A stretch of DNA of 64,000 nt from Streptomyces rhizoryzae (GTDB lineage: Bacteria > Actinomycetota > Actinomycetes > Streptomycetales > Streptomycetaceae). The stretch spans positions 1 to 64,000 of the forward strand of contig NZ_JALMUV010000029.1 in the NCBI RefSeq assembly GCF_023155275.1, given 5' to 3'. The number at the start of each line of letters is the position of its first letter. Position 1 is the first letter of the stretch. The translations under genes were made by a program, and so were the position numbers. The notes beneath the pieces were generated by a model. That model was not told the DNA's origin. It did not search any database and saw nothing but the letters and a program-made list of their open reading frames with translations. This document shows, piece by piece, positions 53,159-61,305 of this stretch.

Positions 53159-53365
53159 GACGATCGGGCCTCCGCCCGTCCCCTTTCGCCCGTTCACCCT
53201 TCGCCGGTCCGCCCTTCGCCGGTCCGCCCGCTCGACCGGTGGGCCGGCTGCCCCCCTCCCGCCTCCGGCCCACCGCCGAGCTCGGCCCCCGTGGCCCCGG
53301 GCCTCACGGAAGGGACTGCCCCGCCCCCCCTGGAGCCCCGCCCCTCCCTAGAGCCCCGGGGAGCC

Positions 53366-53779
53366 CTAGAGCCCCGGGGAGCCCTGCGGGCCGGGCTCCC
53401 GCTGGCGCCCCTCCCGCACCAGCATCCCCACCGTGCGCACCAGCTCCATCGGCTCGAACGGCTTGGCCAGAAAGGCGTCGATGCCCACCGACTCCCCGTC
53501 GTCCACGCTCTCCGTACAGGCGCTGACGATGGCGATCGGGATGTCCCGGGTCCGCGGATCGGACCGCAGCCGCGCCGCGGTGTGCAGCCCACCCAGCCGC
53601 GGCATGGCGACGTCCAGCGTCACCACGTCGGGTCTGACCTGGTGGATGACGTCCAGACACTCGGCACCATCAGCCGCGGTCACGACCTCGAAGCCCTCCA
53701 GCTCAAGGTTGACCCTGATCAACTGCCGGATCACCTTGTTGTCATCGACCACAAGGATCCGACCGGACAAGCCAGGCAC
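53366..53779 (-). CDS. Single-domain response regulator (orphan receiver)
   Basis: This CheY-like protein of 137 residues starts at GTG. The acidic pair Asp12-Asp13, phospho-acceptor Asp56 in LDVAMP and Lys106 in AKPFEP are all present. There is no output domain, only a short Gly/Pro tail. No kinase is adjacent. Such orphans relay phosphate or control partners by protein contact. A distant phosphorelay is the best guess. Confidence 0.9.
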   Translation of the reverse strand: MPGLSGRILVVDDNKVIRQLIRVNLELEGFEVVTAADGAECLDVIHQVRPDVVTLDVAMPRLGGLHTAARLRSDPRTRDIPIAIVSACTESVDDGESVGIDAFLAKPFEPMELVRTVGMLVREGRQREPGPQGSPGL

Positions 53780-54017
53780 ACCATGAGACTAGGTGCCCAC
53801 CTGCGGCTGCGTCCCGGTTTTGCCCACTTCCGCCCCCGTGCGAGGGACCTTTCCCCGACCGCCTCCGGCCCACCCTCCCCATGCGGTAAGGGCGCCCTTC
53901 CTTCCCCCTCCGGCCCCACCCCGGCACCCGGCTCCGCGGCCGGCCCCCGAAGTGTTCATGAGCACCCCATCGGAGCTGGTAGTGTTCTACTCGTCGCCGC
54001 AACGAGCGGCCGACAAA

Positions 54018-54089
54018 GCCCCCGTAGCTCAGGGGATAGAGCAACGGCCTCCGGAGCCGTGTGCGCAGGTTCGAATCCTGCCGGGGGCA
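54018..54089 (+). tRNA. tRNA-Arg (anticodon CCG)
   Basis: A complete cloverleaf is present. The acceptor stem GCCCCCG/CGGGGGC is followed by discriminator A. The D arm is GCTC/GAGC, the anticodon stem ACGGC/GCCGT has loop CTCCGGA (anticodon CCG, reads CGG), and the T arm contains GGTTCGAATCC. CCA is not encoded. A TAGTGT box about 30 nt upstream is a likely promoter. The gene lies at the border between core genes and a probable accessory block. Confidence 0.95.
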
Positions 54090-54106
54090 CCTCAGTGAAG
54101 GTGTCG

Positions 54107-54152
54107 AAGATCCCTTGACTGGCGAGATGCCGGTCAGGGGATCTTTTGCTTT
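54107..54152 (+). terminator. Intrinsic terminator after tRNA-Arg
   Basis: A long imperfect stem (AAGATCCCTTGACTGGC pairing with GCCGGTCAGGGGATCTT) with a GAGAT loop is followed by TTTGCTTT. It is one of the few terminators here with a T-run. Confidence 0.85.
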
Positions 54153-54382
54153 GGGCACGGGGTGGCTGCTGGGGCCGGCGTGGTGGGCCGGGCGTCGTGC
54201 GCGGGCAGGGCGGGTGTCGGTTTCGGCCGGGGGCGTTGCCCGGTGGGGGGTGCTCCCCTACGCTGCTCGGCAGTACGAACACCACCGCTGCGTCCGGGCG
54301 TTGTCCGGCGTGGCACCTCCTATGGCCGTCCCCTGGGGATCTTGGGGCCGGCCATAGCTGTTTTCGTGTCTGGGGGAGCCTC

Positions 54383-55330
54383 TTGTACCTGTGTTACCTC
54401 GATGAGTCCGGGACCGGTCAGACGTTCAATCCGGCGGTGTCCGACTCGGTTCCGGTCATGGTCGTCGGCGGGTTCACGGTGCCGGAGGAGCAGATGGCGG
54501 CACTGGTCGAGGACTTCATCGGGCTGAAGAAGAGGTTTCTGCCGGAATTGCGTGCGCTTCCGTCCGTGACGCAGGTGATCCACCACGAGATCAAGGGCGA
54601 GACGCTCCGCAGGCGGTTCCGCCGGGAGCCACGCAATCCGAAGCGCATGGCGCATGGGTTCCTGGACAAGCTGCTCACGATCCTCGAACGGCGCGAGTGC
54701 ACCGTCCTGGCCCGGATCTGGGTCAAGCAGGACGGGGTGAGAAATGACGAGGCCGCGATGTACGCCGCATCGGTGAGCACGCTGTGCGCCACGTTCGAGC
54801 ACTATCTGGCCGAGCGGTCGGACAGTGGAATCGCGGTGCTCGACAGCCGGAATCCCCACGACAACATGGGCAATGTGCACTGTGTGACCACACAGCGGTT
54901 CGGCGCAGGCGGTGACCCGCTGCCGCATCTGCCCGAGTCGCCGGTGTTCGGGCACAGCAATACGCATGTCGGGCTGCAGATCGCCGATCTCCTGGTGTCG
55001 GCGGTGCTGGCCCCGGCGGCGGCCGTGACGTACGCGGGCGACCTCGGCGACGTCAACGTGCACTGCCACCCGGGGTACGCCAAGGTACGCGAACGGCACT
55101 GCCCGCGGCTGGGCAAGCTGCAGCACCGATACCGGACGGCGGCCGGCAAGTGGGCGGGAGGAGTGGTCGTTTCGGATGCCCGCGGCCGGCAATCGGGCCG
55201 GAAGCTGTTCGCCCCGGTGGCGGTGGAGGGCGTGGGCGGCGGCCTGATGCACGGAGTTCCCGGTCAGGTGGCGCCGCGCGATCTCGCGCCGGTGGCGGTG
55301 GTTCCGCCGGAGCCTTCTTCCGTGCCGTAG
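54383..55330 (+). CDS. DUF3800 domain protein
   Basis: This 315-residue protein opens with the DUF3800 hallmark YLDESGTG. It continues with AVLDSRNPHDN in the middle and HVGLQIADLL towards the C-terminus. The conserved acidic residues (Asp7-Glu8, the Asp of VLD and that of QIAD) are spaced like an RNase H-type metal site, so a nuclease function is inferred, not shown. The start is a TTG with GGGGGAG just upstream; further upstream sequence reads through but looks non-coding. DUF3800 genes are frequent on mobile and defence-rich loci, and this one follows a tRNA and precedes nuclease-helicase genes. Confidence 0.82.
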   Translation: MYLCYLDESGTGQTFNPAVSDSVPVMVVGGFTVPEEQMAALVEDFIGLKKRFLPELRALPSVTQVIHHEIKGETLRRRFRREPRNPKRMAHGFLDKLLTILERRECTVLARIWVKQDGVRNDEAAMYAASVSTLCATFEHYLAERSDSGIAVLDSRNPHDNMGNVHCVTTQRFGAGGDPLPHLPESPVFGHSNTHVGLQIADLLVSAVLAPAAAVTYAGDLGDVNVHCHPGYAKVRERHCPRLGKLQHRYRTAAGKWAGGVVVSDARGRQSGRKLFAPVAVEGVGGGLMHGVPGQVAPRDLAPVAVVPPEPSSVP

Positions 55331-55735
55331 CGCGAATTGAGAAGGAGCAGGATTAGGAGCAGGAGAAAGCGTCCTTGGTGGTCGGAATTCTGATCAGGGT
55401 GGGAAATTCCTTGTCGCTCCATTGATCAATCCCGAGTCCTGGGCGCAACTCGGCATCAACAGGCTTCCGGGGACTCGCCCCGGACGCGTCTTCCGCCACC
55501 CTATGGAGTGCACGCGTGCTTTCCCTCCGGTCCGGCGGCCCTTGCGCGCCGCCCGTCTTCGCACTGCCAGTGATCGACAGCGACCGGATGCACCGGCCGG
55601 CACCGCACCGGCGGGCCACCCTCGCCCCGCCCGCTGCCCCCTTTCCTCATCCGCGACCTGTCCGAAGCATGGGGAAACGTTCCTGCCCTGGTAACGCCCC
55701 TTGTGCTGCGACGCAGGTATCCGAAGGGAACCGCA
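55331..55735. other. Lower-GC intergenic stretch with possible remnant small ORFs
   Basis: In these 405 nt no gene can be called with confidence. GC drops well below the neighbours in 55340-55460. On the minus strand an open frame ends at 55353 with the residues PTTKDAFSCS and no decisive start (see findings). Short plus-strand frames lack ribosome sites. Confidence 0.45.
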
Positions 55736-55927
55736 GTGCTGTCCGATCCCGCTGTCCTCGCGGCCTGCTCGGCCGCTGCCGTGGTGGCGTGCTGCGCGCT
55801 GCTGGTCGCCGGCAAGACCGCCGGTGACGCCTTGCGCGGCAGCCGCTCCGCCGACCGCTCGCAGATTCTCCGTTCGCTCGCCGATGCCTCCCGTTATCCG
55901 CTGACGCCCTGGCGGCGCCGCAGGTAG
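55736..55927 (+). CDS. Small single-pass membrane protein, hypothetical
   Basis: This 63-residue protein starts at GTG after AAGGGA (start at 55703 without a ribosome site is an alternative). A hydrophobic helix (about 4-26, LAACSAAAVVACCALLVAG, with three Cys) is followed by a basic tail ending PWRRRR, so the C-terminus should stay in the cytoplasm. No family was recognised. It sits between the DUF3800 gene and the first nuclease-helicase gene, upstream of a hairpin. Coding status is plausible, not certain. Confidence 0.45.
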   Translation: MLSDPAVLAACSAAAVVACCALLVAGKTAGDALRGSRSADRSQILRSLADASRYPLTPWRRRR

Positions 55928-56085
55928 CCCTGCCCGGCTCCGGGAGGGGCACCGCGGCGGTGCCCCTCCCGGAGCCGGAACGAACCGCCGATAACCGCAG
56001 AGTTAGAGTTGAGACGCATCATGCAAGCGGCCCGCCGGGCTTCCGCTCCTGAGACGGATCCGCCGTCCAGGTACTCGAAGGACAT

Positions 56086-56131
56086 GCCCCCACCCGCTCC
56101 AGCGATTTCGTGCTGCCTGGGGGCTTTTCTT
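56086..56131 (+). terminator. Terminator-like hairpin directly before the nuclease-helicase start codon
   Basis: GCCCCCA (56086-56092) pairs with TGGGGGC (56118-56124), an inner CAGC/GCTG stem is possible, and TTTTCTT follows. The T-run touches the start codon at 56130, so the structure either ends upstream transcription or attenuates the helicase gene. Confidence 0.55.
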
Positions 56132-58010
56132 GCTTGTTCGTGAATCCGTCGCGCGGGTCGCCGCGCGTAATGGCGAGGGAATGCTGGAGCGACAGCTGGC
56201 CGAGCAGTTCGCGCACGTGCACGGCTACCGCCCGGGGGAATCCGAGGTCCGGTCGTGGCGGCGCAGTATTCCGGCCCTGACCGACACCCTGCTCGACGCC
56301 GGGCTCGGGGAGGTCGAGATGCTGATCGAGTACGGGCTTCCGCTCACCAGTAAGCGGGCGGACGTGGTGCTCGCCGGGGTGCATCCGGACACCGGGGGAC
56401 CGTCGTACGTCGTCGTGGAACTGAAGCAGTGGAGCGAGGCGTATTCCGACGAGGACGACGAGCCCGCGCTGTGCCGGGTCGACGCGTACCCCCGCCCCGT
56501 GCTGAATCCGATAGAGCAAGTCCGCGGCTACTGCGCGTACTTGGTGTCGTTCAACGGCACGCTGGCGCGGAATCCGGAGCAGATCGCCGGCGTCGCCTAT
56601 CTCCACAACGCCACCGAATTCGGAGTGAGCGGCCTCTACGCGGCGCCGCAGGACGAGCACGGGCGGATGTTCACCCAGGAGCGGCGGGGGGAGTTCGTCG
56701 GCTATCTGCGGTCCAGGCTGGCCCCGGCGCCGGGGGCCGAGGCGGCCGACGCGCTGCTCGCGGGCCGGATCCAGCCGTCGAAGCAGCTGATGGCGGTGGC
56801 CGCGGACGAGGTGCGGCAGCGCGAGCAGTTCGTGCTGCTGGACGAGCAGCGGGTGGCCTACGAGATGGTGCTCCGGGCCGTCGAACGGGCGCACGCGTCG
56901 GACCACAAGGAAGTGGTGATCGTGACCGGCGGCCCCGGAACGGGCAAGAGCGTCATCGCGCTGTCCCTTCTGGGTGAGCTGTACCGGCGGGGGCTGCCAG
57001 CGCTGCACGCGACCGGATCGCAGTCGTTCACCAAGACGATGCGGAAGGTGGCCGGCGCCCGCAAGCGCGAGGTCCAGGACCTCTTCAAGTACTTCAACAG
57101 CTTCATGACGGCGCGGCCGAACAGCCTGGACGTGCTGCTCTGCGACGAGGCGCACCGGATCCGGGAGACCTCCGCCAACCGCTACACCCGGGCCGAGCAC
57201 CGTACGGGCAAGCCACAGATCGACGAGCTGATCGAGGTGGCCCGGGTGCCGGTGTTCCTGCTGGACCAGCACCAGGTGGTGCGGCCGGGGGAGATCGGCC
57301 GGGTGGCGGAGATCCGGGCGGCCGCGGAGCGGCGCGGGTTGCGGTGCCGGGAGGTCTCGCTGGACAGCCAGTTCCGGTGCGGTGGCAGCGACGCCTACCT
57401 GCAGTGGGTGGTACGGCTGCTCGGGTTGGAGGGCGACGGGCCGGTGGTCTGGGAGCCGGACGGCCGGATGGAGCTGGCGGTGGCCGGGACGCCGGCCGAA
57501 CTGGAGGCGTTCCTGGAGGAGCGCCGCGCCAAGGGGTACGGGGCGCGGATGTCGGCGGGGTACTGCTGGCGGTGGTCGGACGCCCGGCCCGGGGAGCCGC
57601 TGCCCGCGGACGTGGTGATCGGCGACTGGGCGCGGCCGTGGAACCTCAAGGGCGAGCGCTCGGTGATGGGCGCGCCGCCGTCGGCGCTGTGGGCCACCGA
57701 CCCCGCGGGGTTCGGGCAGGTCGGCTGCGTCTACACCGCGCAGGGCTTCGAGTACGACTGGAGCGGGGTGATCCTGGGGCCGGACCTGGTCTGGCGCACC
57801 GATCGCTGGGTGGTCGACCGGACGGCCTCCAAGGACCCGGTCTTCAAGCGCTCCACACCCGACGCCGACGTGGACCGGCTGATCCGGAACACCTACAAGG
57901 TGCTGCTGACCCGCGGCATGGTCGGGACGGTCCTCTACTCGACCGATCCGGAGACCCGGGCGAAGCTGCGCGAGTTCGCGGGGCAGGATGGGACGGCGGG
58001 GGACGCGTAG
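56130..58010 (+). CDS. PD-(D/E)XK nuclease-like domain fused to Schlafen-group-3 (DUF2075) helicase, copy A
   Basis: This protein has 626 residues. The N-terminal part (about 35-105) contains RADVVLAGVHP (Asp78) and VVVELKQW (Glu97, Lys99), the D...ExK pattern of PD-(D/E)XK nucleases. The helicase part has Walker A GGPGTGKS (267-274), Walker B LLCDEAH (337-342), SQFRCGG (413-419), VYTAQGFEYDW (534-544) and LLTRGM (592-597). This is the PF09848 type related to Schlafen helicases. The start is a TTG after GGGGG; alignment with copy B supports it over the ATG at 56181. It converges with copy B. A role in defence or repair is inference. Confidence 0.87.
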   Translation: MLVRESVARVAARNGEGMLERQLAEQFAHVHGYRPGESEVRSWRRSIPALTDTLLDAGLGEVEMLIEYGLPLTSKRADVVLAGVHPDTGGPSYVVVELKQWSEAYSDEDDEPALCRVDAYPRPVLNPIEQVRGYCAYLVSFNGTLARNPEQIAGVAYLHNATEFGVSGLYAAPQDEHGRMFTQERRGEFVGYLRSRLAPAPGAEAADALLAGRIQPSKQLMAVAADEVRQREQFVLLDEQRVAYEMVLRAVERAHASDHKEVVIVTGGPGTGKSVIALSLLGELYRRGLPALHATGSQSFTKTMRKVAGARKREVQDLFKYFNSFMTARPNSLDVLLCDEAHRIRETSANRYTRAEHRTGKPQIDELIEVARVPVFLLDQHQVVRPGEIGRVAEIRAAAERRGLRCREVSLDSQFRCGGSDAYLQWVVRLLGLEGDGPVVWEPDGRMELAVAGTPAELEAFLEERRAKGYGARMSAGYCWRWSDARPGEPLPADVVIGDWARPWNLKGERSVMGAPPSALWATDPAGFGQVGCVYTAQGFEYDWSGVILGPDLVWRTDRWVVDRTASKDPVFKRSTPDADVDRLIRNTYKVLLTRGMVGTVLYSTDPETRAKLREFAGQDGTAGDA

Positions 58011-58038
58011 CCGTTCGGCCACCGCACCCCGCGCGCCG

Positions 58039-58060
58039 CGGACGGCCCGGTGCCCGTCCG
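58039..58060. terminator. Hairpin between convergent nuclease-helicase genes
   Basis: CGGACGG (58039-58045) and CCGTCCG (58054-58060) form a 7-pair stem in the 59-nt gap between the stop codons of copies A and B. Confidence 0.5.
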
Positions 58061-58069
58061 GCGCCGGTG

Positions 58070-59959
58070 CTACCCGGCGCCGCCGTCGGCCCCGCCGTGG
58101 ACCAGTTCCCGCAGCCGGTCCTGGGTTTCGGGGTCCGTTGAAAACAGGACGGTGCCGGCCATCCCCCGGGTCAGCAGGACCTTGTAGGTGTTCCGGATCA
58201 ACCGGCCGAAGTCGGTTTCGGAAGCGGCTTTGAGGGCCTTGTCCCAGCTCTCGGACCTGTCGGCGTGCCAGTTGTCGCCGCGCCAGACGAGGTCGGGCCC
58301 GAAGATCACTCCGTTCCAGTCGTACTCGAATCCCTGCGCGGTGTAGATGCAGCCGATCTGGCCGAAACCGGCGGGGTCGGTCGCCCAGAGGTCCGAGGGC
58401 GGCAGGCCGCGCAGCGGCTCGGGTGAGGCGATGTTCCACGGGCGCCGCCAGGTGCCGATGACGATGTCGTCCACCAGCGTGCCGTCCCGGTTCGGTGGGC
58501 TCCACGGCCAGCAGAATCCGGCCGTGATGCGGGCGGTGCGGTCCTCCGCCCGCTTGGCCCGCAGGACGTCCTCGAGCTCCGCGGGGCTGCCGGCCACCCG
58601 CACCGTGAACTTGCCGTCCCCCTGCCACCGGTATGGGCCGCCCGGTTCCAGCCCCAGCAGCCGCAGGACCCACGCCTCGTAGGCGCGGCTGCCGCCGCAG
58701 CGGAACTGCGCGTCCAGGTCGACGTGGCGCACGATGATGCCCCGCTCGGCCGCCGCCTTCCCGATGACCGCGGCCGTGCCCGTCTCCCCGGGGCGCACGA
58801 CCTGGTGCTCGTCCAGGAGGAACACCGGGACCCGGGCGGCGTCGATCAGTTCGTCGATCTGCCGCCGGAGGGCCCATTTGCTGCCGGCGGGGGCTCCGTT
58901 GGAGGTCTCGCGCAGACGGTGGGCCTCGTCCAGGATGAGGACGTCGAGATCGTTGGCCCTGGCCTTGCCGAAGCTGTTGAAGTACGTGAAGAGCTTCCCG
59001 GTGCCGGACCGGCCCTCGGTGAGGGTGCGCTGCAGTGTCCTGGTGAAGGACTTCGAGCCGGTCGCGTGGGCCACCGGGTGGCCGCGCCGGGCGAGTTCTC
59101 CCAGCAGGGACAGGGCGATGACGCTCTTGCCGGATCCCGGCCCGCCGCTGACGAGCACGATCTCCTTCCGCCCGTTGCCCTGCCGGTGCACCTCCGCGAG
59201 GGTCCGCAGCACCAGGGAGAACGCTTTCTGCTGCTCGCCGAGCAGCGTGAAGTGGCGGCGGCCCAGTACCTCGTCGGCGGCGGCGTCCAGCAGCCTGGTG
59301 GCGGGCGCGCGCCGGCTGTCGAGCAGCGCGTCCACCAACCGGAAGTCCGGGTCGGGGGCGATCCGTTCGCGGAGGAAGGCGGCGAACGCCTCGCGGCGCG
59401 TGCGGGTGAAGAGCCGGTCGCAGGCCACGGGCGCCGCGAGCAGGCTCGCGACGTCGTCGTCGGCGGCGTTGTGCAGAAAGGCCACCCCGCTCACCCGGTC
59501 CTCGTGCCCTTCCAGTTCTCGGGTGAGGTCGACGAGGTATGCGCAGTAGCGGCGCACCTGGGCGACGGGGTGCAGCTGGGCGCGCCGGGGTTTCAGGCCG
59601 CGGACCTCGCACAGGTCGTCCGAGCCGCTGATGGTGCGGGCGGCGCTCCACTGCTTGAGTTCCACGACGACGTAGGCCGGTTCGCGGGTCTGCGGGTGGA
59701 CGCCGACCAGGACGGCGTCGGCCCGCAGGCTGCACAGCGGCAGGGGGTACTCCAGCAGCATTTCCAGGTCGCCGAGTCCCGTTTCGGTGAGCAGCGCGGC
59801 CAGGGCGTACAGGCTCTCGCGCCAGGAGGCGACCTCGGCCGCCGACGGCCGCTGCTGGTTGGCGAAGAAGTACGCCTCTTTGAGTTCTTCGACGTACTGC
59901 CGGGGGTCGGAGGCGGCATCCTCGACTATGGAACGGGCCGACCGGCGCAGCGCAGTCAC
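58070..59959 (-). CDS. PD-(D/E)XK nuclease-like domain fused to Schlafen-group-3 (DUF2075) helicase, copy B
   Basis: This 629-residue protein is collinear with copy A over its whole length. The nuclease core is RADAVLVGVHP (Asp81) and VVVELKQW (Glu100, Lys102); the helicase motifs are GGPGSGKS (272-279), LILDEAH, AQFRCGG, IYTAQGFEYDW and LLTRGM. The start is the GTG at 59959 with GGGGGAG just before it; six further in-frame codons upstream are unsupported. All active-site residues of both halves are kept, so it should be functional. Convergent with copy A and tandem with copy C, it is part of a three-gene family cluster. Confidence 0.88.
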   Translation of the reverse strand: MTALRRSARSIVEDAASDPRQYVEELKEAYFFANQQRPSAAEVASWRESLYALAALLTETGLGDLEMLLEYPLPLCSLRADAVLVGVHPQTREPAYVVVELKQWSAARTISGSDDLCEVRGLKPRRAQLHPVAQVRRYCAYLVDLTRELEGHEDRVSGVAFLHNAADDDVASLLAAPVACDRLFTRTRREAFAAFLRERIAPDPDFRLVDALLDSRRAPATRLLDAAADEVLGRRHFTLLGEQQKAFSLVLRTLAEVHRQGNGRKEIVLVSGGPGSGKSVIALSLLGELARRGHPVAHATGSKSFTRTLQRTLTEGRSGTGKLFTYFNSFGKARANDLDVLILDEAHRLRETSNGAPAGSKWALRRQIDELIDAARVPVFLLDEHQVVRPGETGTAAVIGKAAAERGIIVRHVDLDAQFRCGGSRAYEAWVLRLLGLEPGGPYRWQGDGKFTVRVAGSPAELEDVLRAKRAEDRTARITAGFCWPWSPPNRDGTLVDDIVIGTWRRPWNIASPEPLRGLPPSDLWATDPAGFGQIGCIYTAQGFEYDWNGVIFGPDLVWRGDNWHADRSESWDKALKAASETDFGRLIRNTYKVLLTRGMAGTVLFSTDPETQDRLRELVHGGADGGAG

Positions 59960-60095
59960 GGGGCTCCCCCAGGGCACACGAGTGGTCTCGTGCGGGTGGG
60001 GGCGTCTCCTGGTGCGGAAGCCCGTCGGGCCGCATCACGTCAGGAGAACTTTAACGAGGCCGCGGGGCCGCTCCCCGGGGCACGGGCCGGTCCGC

Positions 60096-61265
60096 TCAGC
60101 GGAAGTCCCGGTCGAGCCGGATGTGGTTGCACGGCAGGCACAGGGCGTCGGCGGCCCGCCGGACCAGGGGGCCGGCGTCCGCGCCGTCCGCCGGCTCGGC
60201 GCGGGCGGCTGCGAGGACGAAGACGGGGACCCGCGCCGCCCGGATCATCGTGGTCAGCAGATCGCCGGGGTCCGCCCCGGCGCCGGACGCCGGGGAAGAG
60301 TGCGCGTGGCGCAGCCAGGACTCCGCGCAGAACAGCACATCGCAGGCCGGGAGGGCGGCGGGCCCGGGGCCGGAGAGGAGCCGGGCCGGATAGCCGGCGC
60401 GCCGGAGGGCGTCCGCCGCCTCGGCGGCCAGTTGTTCGCCCCGGTCGGCGGGGAGACCGGTCAGGACCAGCACGGTCTTCTCCTGAGCCGTGTACGCGGC
60501 CCGTACCGCGTCCAGCACGTAGCGGCGGGCCGCCCCGGGGTCCGATGCCAGCCGGAAGTCGGCCTCGTGCCGGCGGGCGGCGGGCCCGTCCGGGCCGCCG
60601 AGGCGGGCGGGTACCGGGTCCTCGGTGAAGAAATCGGGCACGAGCCGTCCGGGAGCCGGGGCCAGGCGCTGCCGAAGGAACCTGATCAGCGCGCCACGCG
60701 AATCGCGGGTGAAGACGCGCGACAGGGCCGTGCGCGGGTATCGGAGCAGGTCGGCGACGTCGCCGTCGGCCGCGTTGTGCAGGTAGGCCAGGCTCGTCAG
60801 CCGGTCCTCGTGCTCCGCGAGGGCCGGCTGCGCGGTGATCAGCGCGCGGCAGAACGCGGCGGTCTGCTCGGCCGGGTGGCGCTTGGTCTTCCCGATCTGC
60901 TTGGCGACCCGGAAGCGTCCGGCGCAGTCCGGGTCGGCGGTGACGCGGCGCCACCGCTTGAGCTCGGCGACCACGTAGGACGGGGCCCGGGTGGCGGGGT
61001 GCAGTCCGGCGAGGACGACGTCGGCGGCGGGCACGTCCGGCAGGGCGTACTCGACCATCATGTCGACGGCGCCGAGGCCGGCGTCGCGGAGGTCCCGGGC
61101 CATCGCGGGGAGGCTGGTCCCCCAGGCTTCCTTCTCCCCCTTGCTGGACCGGTTCCTGCGGCCCTGCGCGACCTTCGCTTCCTCGGCGGCCTCGAGCGCC
61201 GGCACCAGTCCGCCGTCCAGGTGCAGGGCGTGCAGTGCGTCGGCGGACAGCCGGATCAGATACAT
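60096..61265 (-). CDS. Nuclease-helicase paralogue with degenerate, truncated helicase part, copy C
   Basis: This 389-residue protein is related to copies A and B. The nuclease core is preserved: AADVVLAGLHP (Asp82) and VVAELKRW (Glu101, Lys103), followed by the same HNAADGDVADLL region. The helicase part is eroded: the P-loop position reads GLPADRGE, the Walker B DEAH is AESW, and FLLDQHQ is FVLAAAR. The protein ends at LDRDFR, where A and B continue with the RCGG motif. It may be a nuclease-only or regulatory subunit, or a decaying copy; intact coding over 1.17 kb favours function. It starts 40 nt downstream of the P450 stop on the same strand. Confidence 0.82.
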   Translation of the reverse strand: MYLIRLSADALHALHLDGGLVPALEAAEEAKVAQGRRNRSSKGEKEAWGTSLPAMARDLRDAGLGAVDMMVEYALPDVPAADVVLAGLHPATRAPSYVVAELKRWRRVTADPDCAGRFRVAKQIGKTKRHPAEQTAAFCRALITAQPALAEHEDRLTSLAYLHNAADGDVADLLRYPRTALSRVFTRDSRGALIRFLRQRLAPAPGRLVPDFFTEDPVPARLGGPDGPAARRHEADFRLASDPGAARRYVLDAVRAAYTAQEKTVLVLTGLPADRGEQLAAEAADALRRAGYPARLLSGPGPAALPACDVLFCAESWLRHAHSSPASGAGADPGDLLTTMIRAARVPVFVLAAARAEPADGADAGPLVRRAADALCLPCNHIRLDRDFR

Positions 61266-61305
61266 CCCGCCCCCGCGCGCCGGCCCCGCCCCGCTCTGTC
61301 GTCTT

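Larger units (their letters stand above)
52788..53365. other. Repeat-rich intergenic region
   Basis: These 578 nt carry no convincing gene; minus-strand reading frames here are low-complexity Ser/Arg/Val products of the repeats. They contain the leaderless promoter at 52795, homopolymeric CCCC/CAAACCCC runs (52900-52990), the CTGACCGG repeats (53081-53158), a duplicated CCCTTCGCCGGTCCG unit (about 53196-53228), and two copies of CTAGAGCCCCGGGGAGC just after the receiver-gene stop (53348-53384), which can fold and may terminate it. Confidence 0.55.

Noticed and set aside
52603..53273. Minus-strand frames with repeated Ser-Val-Ser-Arg sequences
   Set aside because: Products of the CTGACCGG repeats; no ribosome site and no plausible fold.
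54018..54089. tRNA-Arg 3' end as an att site of an integrated element
   Set aside because: No repeat of the GGTTCGAATCC...GGGGGCACC end and no integrase gene were found in the window.
60096..61265. Copy C as a pseudogene
   Set aside because: The frame is open throughout with normal codon use and conserved nuclease residues; the loss is confined to helicase motifs, so it is annotated as a gene.
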